This document shows positions 17,139 to 25,746 of a stretch of 49,785 nucleotides of DNA, one piece after another. The DNA lies in assembly GCA_944321685.1 (NCBI GenBank), contig CALUMH010000021.1, positions 1 to 49,785 of the forward strand. The letters are read 5' to 3'. The notes beneath the pieces were generated by a model. The model had not been told where the DNA came from. It was given only the letters and a program-made list of their open reading frames with translations, and made no database searches. A program made the position numbers and the translations under genes. Every line of letters starts with the position of its first letter. The first letter of the stretch is position 1. Source of the DNA: an uncultured Muribaculaceae bacterium (GTDB lineage: Bacteria > Bacteroidota > Bacteroidia > Bacteroidales > Muribaculaceae).

Positions 17139-17146
17139 CAAAATTA
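17139..17146 (-). promoter_or_regulatory. -7 box of the efflux pump gene
   Basis: The minus strand reads TAATTTTG, 35 bp upstream of the GTG start at 17104. A weak TTCG about 19 bp further upstream may serve as -33. Confidence 0.4.
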
Positions 17147-17213
17147 CAAAATCAAATTGTGAAAACGAATATAAAACGGGAGACATCCCCACTTGGATGA
17201 GGACTGTGGAAAA

Positions 17214-17257
17214 TTTTACAGCATTGTTTTTCACTTGTTACAGCGTTGTTATATTTG
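17214..17257 (+). promoter_or_regulatory. Pho-box-like array of 11-bp direct repeats
   Basis: Four 11-bp units lie in tandem: TTTTACAGCAT, TGTTTTTCACT, TGTTACAGCGT, TGTTATATTTG (17214, 17225, 17236, 17247). Units 1 and 3 share TTACAGC(A/G)TTGTT exactly 22 bp apart. PhoB-type regulators bind direct repeats with 11-bp periodicity, and the array ends 16 bp before the -7 box of pstS. The placement fits phosphate-starvation activation. The motif itself is not the E. coli consensus. Confidence 0.55.
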
Positions 17258-17273
17258 GGCGGAACGTATGCCG

Positions 17274-17281
17274 TAACTTTG
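17274..17281 (+). promoter_or_regulatory. -7 box of the pst operon
   Basis: TAACTTTG, an exact TAnnTTTG match, 35 bp upstream of the pstS ATG (17316). The nearest TTTG (17254-17257) is only 16 bp away instead of about 20. A poor -33 is usual for activator-dependent promoters. Confidence 0.6.
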
Positions 17282-17315
17282 CATCGCGATATTTAAGTAA
17301 TCAACAGATATATCA

Positions 17316-18131
17316 ATGAATAGGACAACCATCTTGTTAGTTGCTTTGTTATGCAGCCTGCATTGCGCCACTCATGCGCAGCGCATCAAGGGAAGCGACA
17401 CAGTGCTACCACTCACCCAAACTTTATCGGAAATTTACATGAACAAGCATCCTGAAGCCACTATCACCGTCACCGGCGGCGGCAGCGGTGTGGGAATTTC
17501 GGCTTTGCTCGACGGAACCACCGACATTGCCATGGCTTCGCGCCGAATTAAGTTCAGTGAAAAAATGAAACTCAAGCAATCGAAACATGAACCATGCGAA
17601 GTGGTGGTTGCATACGATGCCCTTGCAGTTATAGTAAATCCCGGCAATCCGGTGAAACAGCTCACTCGCGAACAGCTTGAAGGCATTTTCCGCGGAAAAA
17701 TTACCAACTGGAAAGAAGTTGGGGGTGAAGATGCAAAAATCATTGTTTATTCGCGCGAGACTTCGTCGGGAACTTACGAGTTTTTCAAAGAAAGCGTGTT
17801 GCATAATAAGAATTACATGAGCGGAGTGCTTTCGATGCCGGCAACAGGCGCGATTATACAGTCGGTAAGCCAAACGCGCGGTGCAATAGGTTACGTAGGG
17901 CTTGCATACCTCAACCCGATGATTAAGGCACTGGCGGTGTCATACGACGGAGGTAAGAATTATGTGTATCCGTCGGTGGAAAGTGCGGTGGCGAAGGAAT
18001 ACCCCGTGGTGCGTCCGCTGTATTATTATTACGACAAGGCCAACGAAGCCGCAGTATTGCCATTCATCCAATATATCGAGTCGGAAGAAGGGCAATCCGA
18101 AACACTTAAATTAGGTTTTATTCCACGATAA
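17316..18131 (+). CDS. pstS: Phosphate ABC transporter, phosphate-binding protein
   Basis: A 271-residue periplasmic protein with a signal peptide (about 1-21, ending THAQ). GSDTV (26-30), TVTGGGSGVGI (51-61) and SRETSSGT (146-153) are the phosphate-contacting motifs of PstS. ITNWKEVGG (129-137) is a family marker that also appears inside the next gene product. It delivers phosphate to the PstCAB transporter. It is the first gene of pstSCAB-phoU and has its own promoter with a Pho-box-like array. Confidence 0.95.
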   Translation: MNRTTILLVALLCSLHCATHAQRIKGSDTVLPLTQTLSEIYMNKHPEATITVTGGGSGVGISALLDGTTDIAMASRRIKFSEKMKLKQSKHEPCEVVVAYDALAVIVNPGNPVKQLTREQLEGIFRGKITNWKEVGGEDAKIIVYSRETSSGTYEFFKESVLHNKNYMSGVLSMPATGAIIQSVSQTRGAIGYVGLAYLNPMIKALAVSYDGGKNYVYPSVESAVAKEYPVVRPLYYYYDKANEAAVLPFIQYIESEEGQSETLKLGFIPR

Positions 18132-18152
18132 CCCATCCAGCATACACAGATT

Positions 18153-19346
18153 ATGAAAAAATGGATTGACATAATAGCCAAACGGATTTTTACCGTCAGC
18201 GGCTTTGTTACCAGCATTGTGATAGTGCTGATTATTGCGTTCCTCTTTGCCGAGGCTGTAGGCTTGTTCAGCCAACCGATAGTGGAAGAGGGATATGTGC
18301 TCGCGCTCAACAAGCAAAACGATGTTAAAGATTTGAGCGCACTTGAGATTAAAGATATTTTTGATGAGGAAATCACTAATTGGAAAGAGGTGGGCGGCGA
18401 TGATGTGCCCATCAAAGTGTTCCGTCTTGAGGATCTTGACAAAATTTATACCGAGGCCGAGCTTGGCGACGAATACCAGTTTGCAGGCGACAAAATCGTG
18501 GAACAAGTATCGGGCGATCCCGGAATGATAGCTTTCGTGCCCGAAAGCCTTGTGGAAGGCCGCACCGAGATTAATTACATCGACGATAATACCATTCCGG
18601 TAAGTGATGTATTGCTTGGCGTCGAATGGTTCCCAACGGCCACGCCTTCGCCCATCTTCGGTATCCTGCCGCTCATAAGCGGTACCATTTGGGTGAGCTT
18701 TTTTGCAATCTTATTTGCATTGCCCTTCGGGCTTGCAGTATCCATTTTCCTTGCCGAAGTGGCCAATCCGCGTGTAAGCAAGATATTGAAACCCATTATC
18801 GAATTGCTTAACGGTATCCCGTCGGTGGTTTACGGCTTTTTCGGCCTGGCAGTGATTGTGCCGTTGCTGCAACGCACTTTCAACCTGCCTGTGGGCGAAT
18901 CGGGTCTTGCCGGTAGCATAGTGCTTGCAATCATGGCATTGCCCACCATCATCACCGTTGCCGAAGATGCAATGCGCAACTGTCCGCGCACCATGCGCGA
19001 GGCAAGCCTTGCACTCGGTGCCTCGAAGTGGCAGACGATATACAAGGTGGTTGTTCCTTATTCCATCTCGGGCATAACTTCGGGCGTGGTTCTTGGCATA
19101 GGCCGAGCCATAGGCGAGACGATGGCCGTGCTCATGGTTACCGGAAATGCGGCGGTTATTCCCACTAGCATTCTCGAACCGTTACGCACAATTCCGGCCA
19201 CAATTGCTGCCGAACTGGGCGAAGCACCCGCCGGGGGAGCGCACTACCAGTCGCTGTTCCTGCTCGGTGTGATACTGTTCTTTATTACGTTGTTCATCAA
19301 TTCTTGCGTCGAAGTGGTTTCGGCTCGCAACCGTCTTAAAAGATAA
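18153..19346 (+). CDS. pstC: Phosphate ABC transporter permease PstC with an embedded PstS-like segment
   Basis: A 397-residue inner-membrane protein, longer than the usual 300-320. The first helix (about residues 16-38) is followed by an extra periplasmic stretch (about 45-155). This resembles a PstS lobe: it contains ITNWKEVGG (74-82), identical to PstS, and a GMIAFVPESL segment like the GAIGYVGLAYL of PstS. The standard permease core follows (about 170-390), with the EAA-like loop EASLALGASKWQ. I infer a tethered, probably incomplete, solute-binding lobe. The start ATG lies 21 bp after pstS. Confidence 0.9.
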   Translation: MKKWIDIIAKRIFTVSGFVTSIVIVLIIAFLFAEAVGLFSQPIVEEGYVLALNKQNDVKDLSALEIKDIFDEEITNWKEVGGDDVPIKVFRLEDLDKIYTEAELGDEYQFAGDKIVEQVSGDPGMIAFVPESLVEGRTEINYIDDNTIPVSDVLLGVEWFPTATPSPIFGILPLISGTIWVSFFAILFALPFGLAVSIFLAEVANPRVSKILKPIIELLNGIPSVVYGFFGLAVIVPLLQRTFNLPVGESGLAGSIVLAIMALPTIITVAEDAMRNCPRTMREASLALGASKWQTIYKVVVPYSISGITSGVVLGIGRAIGETMAVLMVTGNAAVIPTSILEPLRTIPATIAAELGEAPAGGAHYQSLFLLGVILFFITLFINSCVEVVSARNRLKR

Positions 19347-19351
19347 TTCCA

Positions 19352-20236
19352 ATGGCAATAGAAACTAATCAAGCATACAATCGCCGCAAGCGCGGCTTGC
19401 AAAGCGTGGCTTTCGGCATATTCCGCATACTCAGTTACAGTGTCGCCGTCATCTTGTTCCTCATTCTTGGTTTCATCATAATCAAGGGGATAGGCGTTAT
19501 CAACTGGGATTTCATCACGCAGGCACCCACCGACGGCATGACCAAGGGTGGCATATGGCCTGCCATCGTCGGTACTTTTTGGCTCATGGTAGGTAGTGCG
19601 GTATTTGCCTTTCCTGTGGGTGTGATGAGTGGTATTTATATGAACGAATATGCACCGCAAGGCAAGTTGGTGGCATTTATTCGCACCATGACCAACAACC
19701 TTGCCGGCATTCCGTCGATAGTGTTCGGCTTGTTCGGTATGGCATTTTTTGTAAATTACCTTGGTTTCGGCGACAGTATTCTTGCCGGTTCGCTCACACT
19801 GGGATTGCTTGCATTGCCCATTGTGATACGCACAACCGAAGAGGCATTCAAGGATATTCCCAGCAGCTACCGCGAAGGCAGCCTCGCACTTGGAGCCACC
19901 AAGGCACAGACTATTTGGCACGTACTGCTGCCGATGGCCATGCCGCGTGTCATCACAGGTCTAATTTTGTCGCTCGGACGTGTGTCGGGTGAAACGGCTC
20001 CTATCCTTTTCACCTGTGCCGCTTACTTTTTGCCGCGTCTTCCCGAGAGTATCTTCGACCAGTGCATGGCTTTGCCGTATCACTTGTATGTTGTTGCCAC
20101 CAGTGGAACCGACATCGAGGCGCAGTTGCCCATAGCCTATGGTACGGCATTCGTGCTTATCATGATAGTGCTTGTGATGAACCTGCTTGCCAACGGCATA
20201 CGCAAGCATTTTGAAAACAAATTGAAATCGAAATAA
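19352..20236 (+). CDS. pstA: Phosphate ABC transporter permease PstA
   Basis: A 294-residue membrane protein with six main helices, standard for PstA. It contains NNLAGIPSIVFGLFGM and the ABC-docking loop EGSLALGATKAQTIWHVLLP. It pairs with PstC to form the phosphate channel. It starts 5 bp after pstC, so the two are tightly coupled, and pstB follows after 16 bp. Confidence 0.95.
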   Translation: MAIETNQAYNRRKRGLQSVAFGIFRILSYSVAVILFLILGFIIIKGIGVINWDFITQAPTDGMTKGGIWPAIVGTFWLMVGSAVFAFPVGVMSGIYMNEYAPQGKLVAFIRTMTNNLAGIPSIVFGLFGMAFFVNYLGFGDSILAGSLTLGLLALPIVIRTTEEAFKDIPSSYREGSLALGATKAQTIWHVLLPMAMPRVITGLILSLGRVSGETAPILFTCAAYFLPRLPESIFDQCMALPYHLYVVATSGTDIEAQLPIAYGTAFVLIMIVLVMNLLANGIRKHFENKLKSK

Positions 20237-20252
20237 GTAAGACTGATAATAT

Positions 20253-21005
20253 ATGAACAAGATTGAAGCTAAAAACGTTGACTTTTACTACGGCGATTTC
20301 CACGCCCTGAAAGGTATCAACATTACCATCCCAAACAACCAAGTGGTGGCTTTCATCGGTCCGTCGGGATGCGGAAAATCCACTTTCTTGAGGCTGTTTA
20401 ACCGCATGAACGACCTTATTCCCGGTACACGCCTTACAGGCGAGATACTTATCGACGGGCAAAACATATATGACAAGTCGATCGACATCGACACACTGCG
20501 TAAAAATGTTGGTATGGTGTTCCAGCGTCCCAACCCGTTCCCGAAGAGTATTTTCGAGAACGTGGCTTACGGTTTGCGTGTCAATGGTATAAAAGACAAG
20601 GATTTTATTGCCAACCGCGTGGAAACGGCTCTTAAAGGTGCGGCTCTGTGGAACGAGGTCAAAGACAAGCTCAAGGAATCGGCCTATGCGCTTTCGGGCG
20701 GACAGCAGCAACGCTTGTGCATAGCTCGTGCAATGGCCGTGGAACCGTCGGTGCTGCTTATGGACGAACCGGCATCGGCACTCGACCCCATCTCTACTGC
20801 CAAAATCGAGGAACTGATATGCGAGTTGAGCGAACAAACAACTGTCATCATCGTTACACACAGTATGCAACAGGCTGCGCGTGTGAGCAACAAAACGGCA
20901 TTCTTTTACCTTGGCGAAATGGTGGAATACGATGATACCAAGAAGATATTCACCCATCCGGCCAAAGAGGCTACCCAAAATTATATCACGGGTCGCTTCG
21001 GTTAA
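20253..21005 (+). CDS. pstB: Phosphate ABC transporter ATP-binding protein
   Basis: A 250-residue ABC ATPase with Walker [10 protein letters not shown] (about 36-44), the PstB marker [14 protein letters not shown] (about 90-103), signature LSGGQQQR (about 148-155) and Walker [13 protein letters not shown] (about 166-177). It powers phosphate import through PstCA at the cytoplasmic membrane face. phoU follows after 41 bp. Confidence 0.97.
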   Translation: MNKIEAKNVDFYYGDFHALKGINITIPNNQVVAFIGPSGCGKSTFLRLFNRMNDLIPGTRLTGEILIDGQNIYDKSIDIDTLRKNVGMVFQRPNPFPKSIFENVAYGLRVNGIKDKDFIANRVETALKGAALWNEVKDKLKESAYALSGGQQQRLCIARAMAVEPSVLLMDEPASALDPISTAKIEELICELSEQTTVIIVTHSMQQAARVSNKTAFFYLGEMVEYDDTKKIFTHPAKEATQNYITGRFG

Positions 21006-21046
21006 TCATTATCATAAATCCTTAATCATTTTATCTCAAGAACGAT

Positions 21047-21760
21047 ATGGTAAAATTTGTAGAAAACGAACTCCAAGCCATAAAAGACGAGGTAAACGAT
21101 ATGTGGAAACTCGTTTACCAGCAATTGAGCGATGCTTGCAAAGCTGTGCTTAATGTAGATTACGGCCTTGTTGACAAGGTGGTGGCCCGTGAACGCCGTG
21201 TTAATGCTTTTGAGTTGAAAATCGACAGCGATATAGAAGACTTTATAGCCCTTTACAATCCGGTTGCCGTTGACTTGCGTTTTTCGCTTGCCATGCTCAA
21301 AATCAATAACAACCTTGAACGCATTGGCGATTATGCCGACAGTATTGCCCGCCTTGTGGTGCGCACCGAACTTAAGGAAGAACAAAAACAATTGTTCCAG
21401 GAACTGAAGTTGCAAGAAACATTCGATGCCGTGTTGAAGATGCTTCGCACCACCTACGATGCCTTGCAACGCAGGGACATAGGTATGGCCAAGTCGGTAT
21501 TTGAAGATGATGATGCACTCGATGTGCTTAACCGTGACGCACTCGATGTGCTTGCCAAGTATGCGCAGAAACATCCCGAAAGCATTAAGTTGTGCCTTGA
21601 AGTGGCCGGTGTGTTCCGCAAGTTGGAACGTGCAGGCGACCACATCAACAACCTTTCGGAAGAAACCGTGTTCTATATCGATGCCGAAGTGCTGAAACAC
21701 CGTAAAAACAAAATCGACACCGGGGAGCAACGCGAAGCCGAAGAGCACGACCACAAGTAA
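21047..21760 (+). CDS. phoU: Phosphate-signalling regulator PhoU
   Basis: A 237-residue helical protein with two PhoU three-helix repeats. Each holds the E/D-rich metal-binding signature: NNLERIGDYADSIA (about 86-99) and RKLERAGDHINNLSE (about 191-205). PhoU links Pst transport to the phosphate-sensing histidine kinase and curbs uptake. The C-terminal tail is charged (EQREAEEHDHK). It is the last gene of the operon, followed by a terminator. No phoB/phoR pair lies in the window. Confidence 0.95.
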   Translation: MVKFVENELQAIKDEVNDMWKLVYQQLSDACKAVLNVDYGLVDKVVARERRVNAFELKIDSDIEDFIALYNPVAVDLRFSLAMLKINNNLERIGDYADSIARLVVRTELKEEQKQLFQELKLQETFDAVLKMLRTTYDALQRRDIGMAKSVFEDDDALDVLNRDALDVLAKYAQKHPESIKLCLEVAGVFRKLERAGDHINNLSEETVFYIDAEVLKHRKNKIDTGEQREAEEHDHK

Positions 21761-21800
21761 CGCATCACACAGTAAAACCCCTATTCATAATTCAATGCGC

Positions 21801-21836
21801 AAGGTCGAGACTGCCCAGCAGCCTCGGCCTTATTTT
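21801..21836 (+). terminator. Terminator of pstSCAB-phoU
   Basis: AAGGTCGAG (21801-21809) pairs with CTCGGCCTT (21823-21831), with one G-U pair and an inner CTGC/GCAG extension, followed by TATTTT. It lies 40 bp after phoU. Confidence 0.7.
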
Positions 21837-21930
21837 GTGCCGTTCCCCCCATTGCTGTGTAGCTATCGGCTGTAAATGTCGATGTCGCGTACCGAAAGTA
21901 GGCGCATTTCGGGAATTCAGGCATACTCTT

Positions 21931-21974
21931 AAAAAAGCACCGGGGTGTGCCACATAAAGAAGCACACCCCGGTG
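21931..21974 (-). terminator. Terminator of the sdh/frd operon
   Basis: A perfect 13-bp stem (CACCGGGGTGTGC at 21938-21950 and its complement at 21962-21974) with an 11-nt loop. Read on the minus strand it is followed by six Ts (21936-21931), the layout of an intrinsic terminator. It lies 23 bp beyond the sdhB stop. The 21840-21930 stretch shows nothing else. Confidence 0.85.
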
Positions 21975-21996
21975 GGTATTCCCGATTAATTAAAAA

Positions 21997-22752
21997 TCAG
22001 TCTTTGATTTTTGCGCAAAGGTATTCGCGGTTCATGCGGGCAATGTTGCTCAGCTTGATGTTCTTGGGGCATTCGGCTGCGCAGGCACCGGTGTTGGTGC
22101 AGTTGCCGAATCCGAGTTCGTCCATCTTGCTTACCATTGCTTTTACGCGGCGTGCAGCCTCGGCACGTCCTTGGGGAAGAAGTGCGAACTGGCTCACCTT
22201 GGCCGAAACGAAAAGCATTGCCGAACCGTTCTTGCAAGCAGCCACGCAGGCTCCGCAACCGATGCAGGTTGCCGAGTCCATAGCCTCGTCGGCGGCAGTT
22301 TTGGGAATGAGCACGGCATTGGCATCTTGTGCGCCGCCGCAGTTAAACGATACGTATCCGCCGGCTTGTTGAATTTTGTCGAAAGCGTTGCGGTCAACCA
22401 TAAGGTCCTTGATTACCGGGAATGCTGCCGAGCGCCACGGTTCCACTGTGATGGTTTCGCCATCGTGGAAACGACGCATATAAAGCTGGCAGGTGGTTGC
22501 CCCGGTAGCAGGGCCGTGTGGGTGTCCGTTGATGTAAAGCGAGCACATACCGCAAATGCCTTCGCGGCAGTCATGGTCGAATACGATAGGCTCTTCGCCT
22601 TTTTCAATCAACTGCTCATTAAGGATGTCAAGCATTTCAAGGAACGAAGTATCGGTAGGGATATCTTTCATTTCATAGTTTTTGAACCCACCTTTTTCCT
22701 TCGGGCCGGCCTGACGCCAAACTTTGAGGGTGAAACTTATATTTGATTCCAT
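21997..22752 (-). CDS. sdhB: Succinate dehydrogenase/fumarate reductase iron-sulfur subunit
   Basis: A 251-residue protein. The [2Fe-2S] ligands are in [10 protein letters not shown] with a later Cys (GATTCQLY). The [4Fe-4S] and [3Fe-4S] clusters are bound by [11 protein letters not shown] and [12 protein letters not shown]. It carries electrons between the flavoprotein and the cytochrome b subunit. In Bacteroidales this complex usually works as fumarate reductase in anaerobic respiration. It is the last gene of the C-A-B operon, 24 bp after sdhA. Confidence 0.95.
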   Translation of the reverse strand: MESNISFTLKVWRQAGPKEKGGFKNYEMKDIPTDTSFLEMLDILNEQLIEKGEEPIVFDHDCREGICGMCSLYINGHPHGPATGATTCQLYMRRFHDGETITVEPWRSAAFPVIKDLMVDRNAFDKIQQAGGYVSFNCGGAQDANAVLIPKTAADEAMDSATCIGCGACVAACKNGSAMLFVSAKVSQFALLPQGRAEAARRVKAMVSKMDELGFGNCTNTGACAAECPKNIKLSNIARMNREYLCAKIKD

Positions 22753-22776
22753 TGTTAAGATACTGTGTTAAATAGA

Positions 22777-24792
22777 TTAAGACTTGTAGTTACGAGTTTG
22801 AACCTTAATGGCTTCGTAGTGCAACGGCTCTTTGATGAGCGTGGGAGCCACTTCGTCGCTGCCGTTGTATTTCCAGCAAGAAACGTAGAAGTAGTTTTCG
22901 TCGTCGCGTTGAGCCTCGCCTTCGGGCGTCTGGTATTCTTCGCGGAAGTGTCCGCCGCAGCTTTCGTTGCGGTTAAGTGCATCGTAAGCGATAAGTTCGC
23001 CCATGGTAATGAAGTCGTTGAGGCGGAATGCCTTGTCGAGTTCTATGTTCATGCCCTCTTTAGAGCCGGGGATGAAGAGGTTGGTCTCGAATTCCTTGCG
23101 CAGGTCCTTGAGCAGTTTCAAAGCCTTTTCCAAGCCTTCCTTGGTGCGGCCCATGCCCACATATTCCCACATGATGTGGCCAAGCTCCTTGTGGATTGAG
23201 TCAACCGAACGCTTGCCCTTGATGTTCATCAAGTGGTCGAGGCGTGCTTGTACTTCTTTTTCAGCCTTGTCGAATTCGGGAGTGTCGGTCTTGAAGTGAG
23301 GAACAGTGATTTGGTCAGATAAGTAATTTTGGATTGTGTAAGGCAACACGAAGTAACCGTCGGCAAGACCTTGCATGAGTGCCGATGCACCAAGGCGGTT
23401 TGCACCGTGATCCGAGAAGTTACATTCACCTATTGCGAACAAGCCTTTCACAGTGGTTTGCAATTCGTAGTCAACCCAGATGCCGCCCATTGTGTAGTGG
23501 ATGGCCGGGTATATCATCATGGGGTTGTAATAATCCTTACCGCCAATTGTGCGAGCCAATTCGCCCGGGTTGACATCGGTGATTTCTTCATACATGTCAA
23601 ACAGGTTGCCGTAGCGTTGACGCACAACATCAATCCCAAGGCGCTCGATACTTTCGGAGAAGTCGAGGAACACGGCAAGGCCTGTGTTGTTAACACCGTA
23701 ACCTTTGTCGCAGCGTTCCTTGGCTGCACGAGAAGCTACGTCGCGCGGTACGAGGTTACCGAATGCCGGGTAGCGGCGTTCGAGGTAGTAGTCGCGGTCT
23801 TCTTCGGGGATGTCGCTGCCTTTCTTGCGGCCTTCTTGCAGAGCCTTGGCATCTTCGAGTTTCTTTGGAACCCAAATGCGGCCGTCGTTACGCAACGATT
23901 CAGACATAAGTGTAAGTTTCGACTGCTTGTCGCCGTGTACGGGGATACAAGTCGGGTGGATTTGCACGAAAGCCGGGTTGGCAAAGAATGCGCCCTTGCG
24001 GTAGCAGGCCATTGCTGCGCTGCAGTTGCAGGCCATTGCGTTGGTTGAAAGGAAATATGTGTTGCCGTAGCCGCCGGTAGCGATAACCACAGCGTGTGCG
24101 GCAAAGCGTTCGAGCTTGCCGGTAACAAGGTTGCGGGCAATGATACCGCGAGCACGGCCGTCGATGATTACCACATCGTGCATTTCATAGCGGTTGTAGC
24201 TCTTTACCTTGCCCATTTGTATCTGGCGGTTGAGCGACGAGTATGCGCCAAGCAGCAATTGTTGCCCCGTCTGGCCTTTTGCGTAGAATGTACGTGACAC
24301 TTGTGCGCCGCCGAATGAGCGGTTGGCCAGGGTGCCGCCGTATTCACGGGCGAATGGTACGCCTTGAGCCACGCATTGGTCGATGATATTGTTGGAAACT
24401 TCGGCAAGACGATAAACGTTGGCTTCGCGTGCGCGATAGTCGCCACCTTTTACTGTATCGTAGAAAAGGCGATATATCGAGTCACCGTCGTTTTGGTAGT
24501 TCTTTGCAGCATTGATACCACCTTGCGCAGCAATCGAGTGTGCACGGCGTGGAGAATCTTGTATGCAGAAGTTAAGCACATTGAAGCCCATTTCGGCAAG
24601 CGAAGATGCAGCCGATGCACCTGCAAGGCCGGTACCCACGACAATGATGTCGAGACGGCGTTTGTTGGCCGGGTTTACGAGCTTTTGGTGGGCCTTGTAG
24701 TTGGTCCATTTTTCCGCTATCGGGCCTTCGGGAATCTTGGAATCGAGAACCGGCTGAGCGGCAGTATTTTTATCTTTCTTAATATCTTCCAT
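22777..24792 (-). CDS. sdhA: Succinate dehydrogenase/fumarate reductase flavoprotein subunit
   Basis: A 671-residue flavoprotein. The FAD-binding motif [19 protein letters not shown] is near residues 51-69. [14 protein letters not shown] (about 85-98) contains the histidine that carries covalent FAD in the family. The substrate-site arginine and histidine lie in the central and C-terminal capping regions (for example [13 protein letters not shown]). The length fits the long Bacteroidetes/epsilonproteobacterial type. It catalyses fumarate reduction or succinate oxidation at the cytoplasmic membrane face. Confidence 0.96.
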   Translation of the reverse strand: MEDIKKDKNTAAQPVLDSKIPEGPIAEKWTNYKAHQKLVNPANKRRLDIIVVGTGLAGASAASSLAEMGFNVLNFCIQDSPRRAHSIAAQGGINAAKNYQNDGDSIYRLFYDTVKGGDYRAREANVYRLAEVSNNIIDQCVAQGVPFAREYGGTLANRSFGGAQVSRTFYAKGQTGQQLLLGAYSSLNRQIQMGKVKSYNRYEMHDVVIIDGRARGIIARNLVTGKLERFAAHAVVIATGGYGNTYFLSTNAMACNCSAAMACYRKGAFFANPAFVQIHPTCIPVHGDKQSKLTLMSESLRNDGRIWVPKKLEDAKALQEGRKKGSDIPEEDRDYYLERRYPAFGNLVPRDVASRAAKERCDKGYGVNNTGLAVFLDFSESIERLGIDVVRQRYGNLFDMYEEITDVNPGELARTIGGKDYYNPMMIYPAIHYTMGGIWVDYELQTTVKGLFAIGECNFSDHGANRLGASALMQGLADGYFVLPYTIQNYLSDQITVPHFKTDTPEFDKAEKEVQARLDHLMNIKGKRSVDSIHKELGHIMWEYVGMGRTKEGLEKALKLLKDLRKEFETNLFIPGSKEGMNIELDKAFRLNDFITMGELIAYDALNRNESCGGHFREEYQTPEGEAQRDDENYFYVSCWKYNGSDEVAPTLIKEPLHYEAIKVQTRNYKS

Positions 24793-24824
24793 TTCAGTAT
24801 TGAAGTTTTAAAGTGAGAGGTTTA

Positions 24825-25586
24825 TTACTCAACATCGGTGATTGTGATACCCATAGCTTCGATGGCATCGCTCACTGCGTTTTCCACTACAGCCTCGGTG
24901 TTAATGCCATACTTGTCCATATTGCTCTTGTCCTGAGCTTCGATTGTGAACCAAATGGCTTCGACGGCAAAGAGCAGGCATACTACAGTTGCCCAAACCT
25001 TGGCAGTGGCTTTCCAGCGCGACAACCACACGTCGTTGTTGGCACCTATCGACTGGAATGCGCTCCAGAAACCGTGGGTCATGTGGAACCACAAGGCTAT
25101 GAAGCCGATGATGTAAACAGGCAGCGTCCATACTTGGCCGAATGCGGAGTAAACATATCCCATGCCGGTGAATTCAAGATGCTCGCCGAGGAGTTCGGGT
25201 AATTGCATCTTGGCCCAGAATTGCACGAAGTGGACAATCAAGAAGCACACTACGATGATGCCGAGCACGAGCATGTTCTGCGATGCCCATTCCACGGTAG
25301 CCGGACGCTTGCTTACCTCGTAAGCGTCGTTACCGCGGGCGCGGCGGTTTTGCAGTGTGAGCCAAAACGAATAGATGATGTGAATTACGAAACCGGCAGC
25401 AAGCACGAGTGTGCCGAGAATCGCATACCAGTTAGCACCGAGGAACTCGCACACGGCATTGTACCCTTCGGGAGAGAACAGTGCCACGGCATTCATCAGC
25501 ACATGGAAGGTTACGAATAGGACGAGGAAAAGTCCGGTGATACCCATCACCATTTTCCGGCCTACGGACGAATTTGTTAACCACAT
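24825..25586 (-). CDS. sdhC: Succinate dehydrogenase/fumarate reductase cytochrome b subunit (single, type B)
   Basis: A 253-residue integral membrane protein with five hydrophobic helices. Histidines suited to di-heme binding occur at FVTFHVLMN, FVIHIIYSF, FLIVHFVQF and HMTHGFWSAF. This is the type B organisation: one large diheme anchor instead of two small ones. It links the SdhAB head to menaquinone. It is the first gene of the operon, and its promoter lies about 100 bp upstream. Confidence 0.92.
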   Translation of the reverse strand: MWLTNSSVGRKMVMGITGLFLVLFVTFHVLMNAVALFSPEGYNAVCEFLGANWYAILGTLVLAAGFVIHIIYSFWLTLQNRRARGNDAYEVSKRPATVEWASQNMLVLGIIVVCFLIVHFVQFWAKMQLPELLGEHLEFTGMGYVYSAFGQVWTLPVYIIGFIALWFHMTHGFWSAFQSIGANNDVWLSRWKATAKVWATVVCLLFAVEAIWFTIEAQDKSNMDKYGINTEAVVENAVSDAIEAMGITITDVE

Positions 25587-25681
25587 AGTAGTTCTGAATT
25601 AAGTGTTAATAAATTTGATTTATGTTATTATAATGTTTGATTTTCAGTGCTGTTGCACATTGCGGAATGCATAATTTATTG

Positions 25682-25712
25682 CAAAATTATTGTATTTCGC
25701 CGTTACTGCCAA
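25682..25712 (-). promoter_or_regulatory. Promoter of the sdh/frd operon
   Basis: On the minus strand, TTG (25712-25710), a 20-bp spacer, then TAATTTTG (25689-25682). The leader to the sdhC ATG (25586) would be about 90 nt. An A/T-rich hairpin (TTAAAGA/TCTTTAA, near 25715-25733) just upstream may end the rnr transcript. Confidence 0.55.
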
Positions 25713-25746
25713 GATTAAAGAAAAAAATCTTTAAATAAAATTATTA

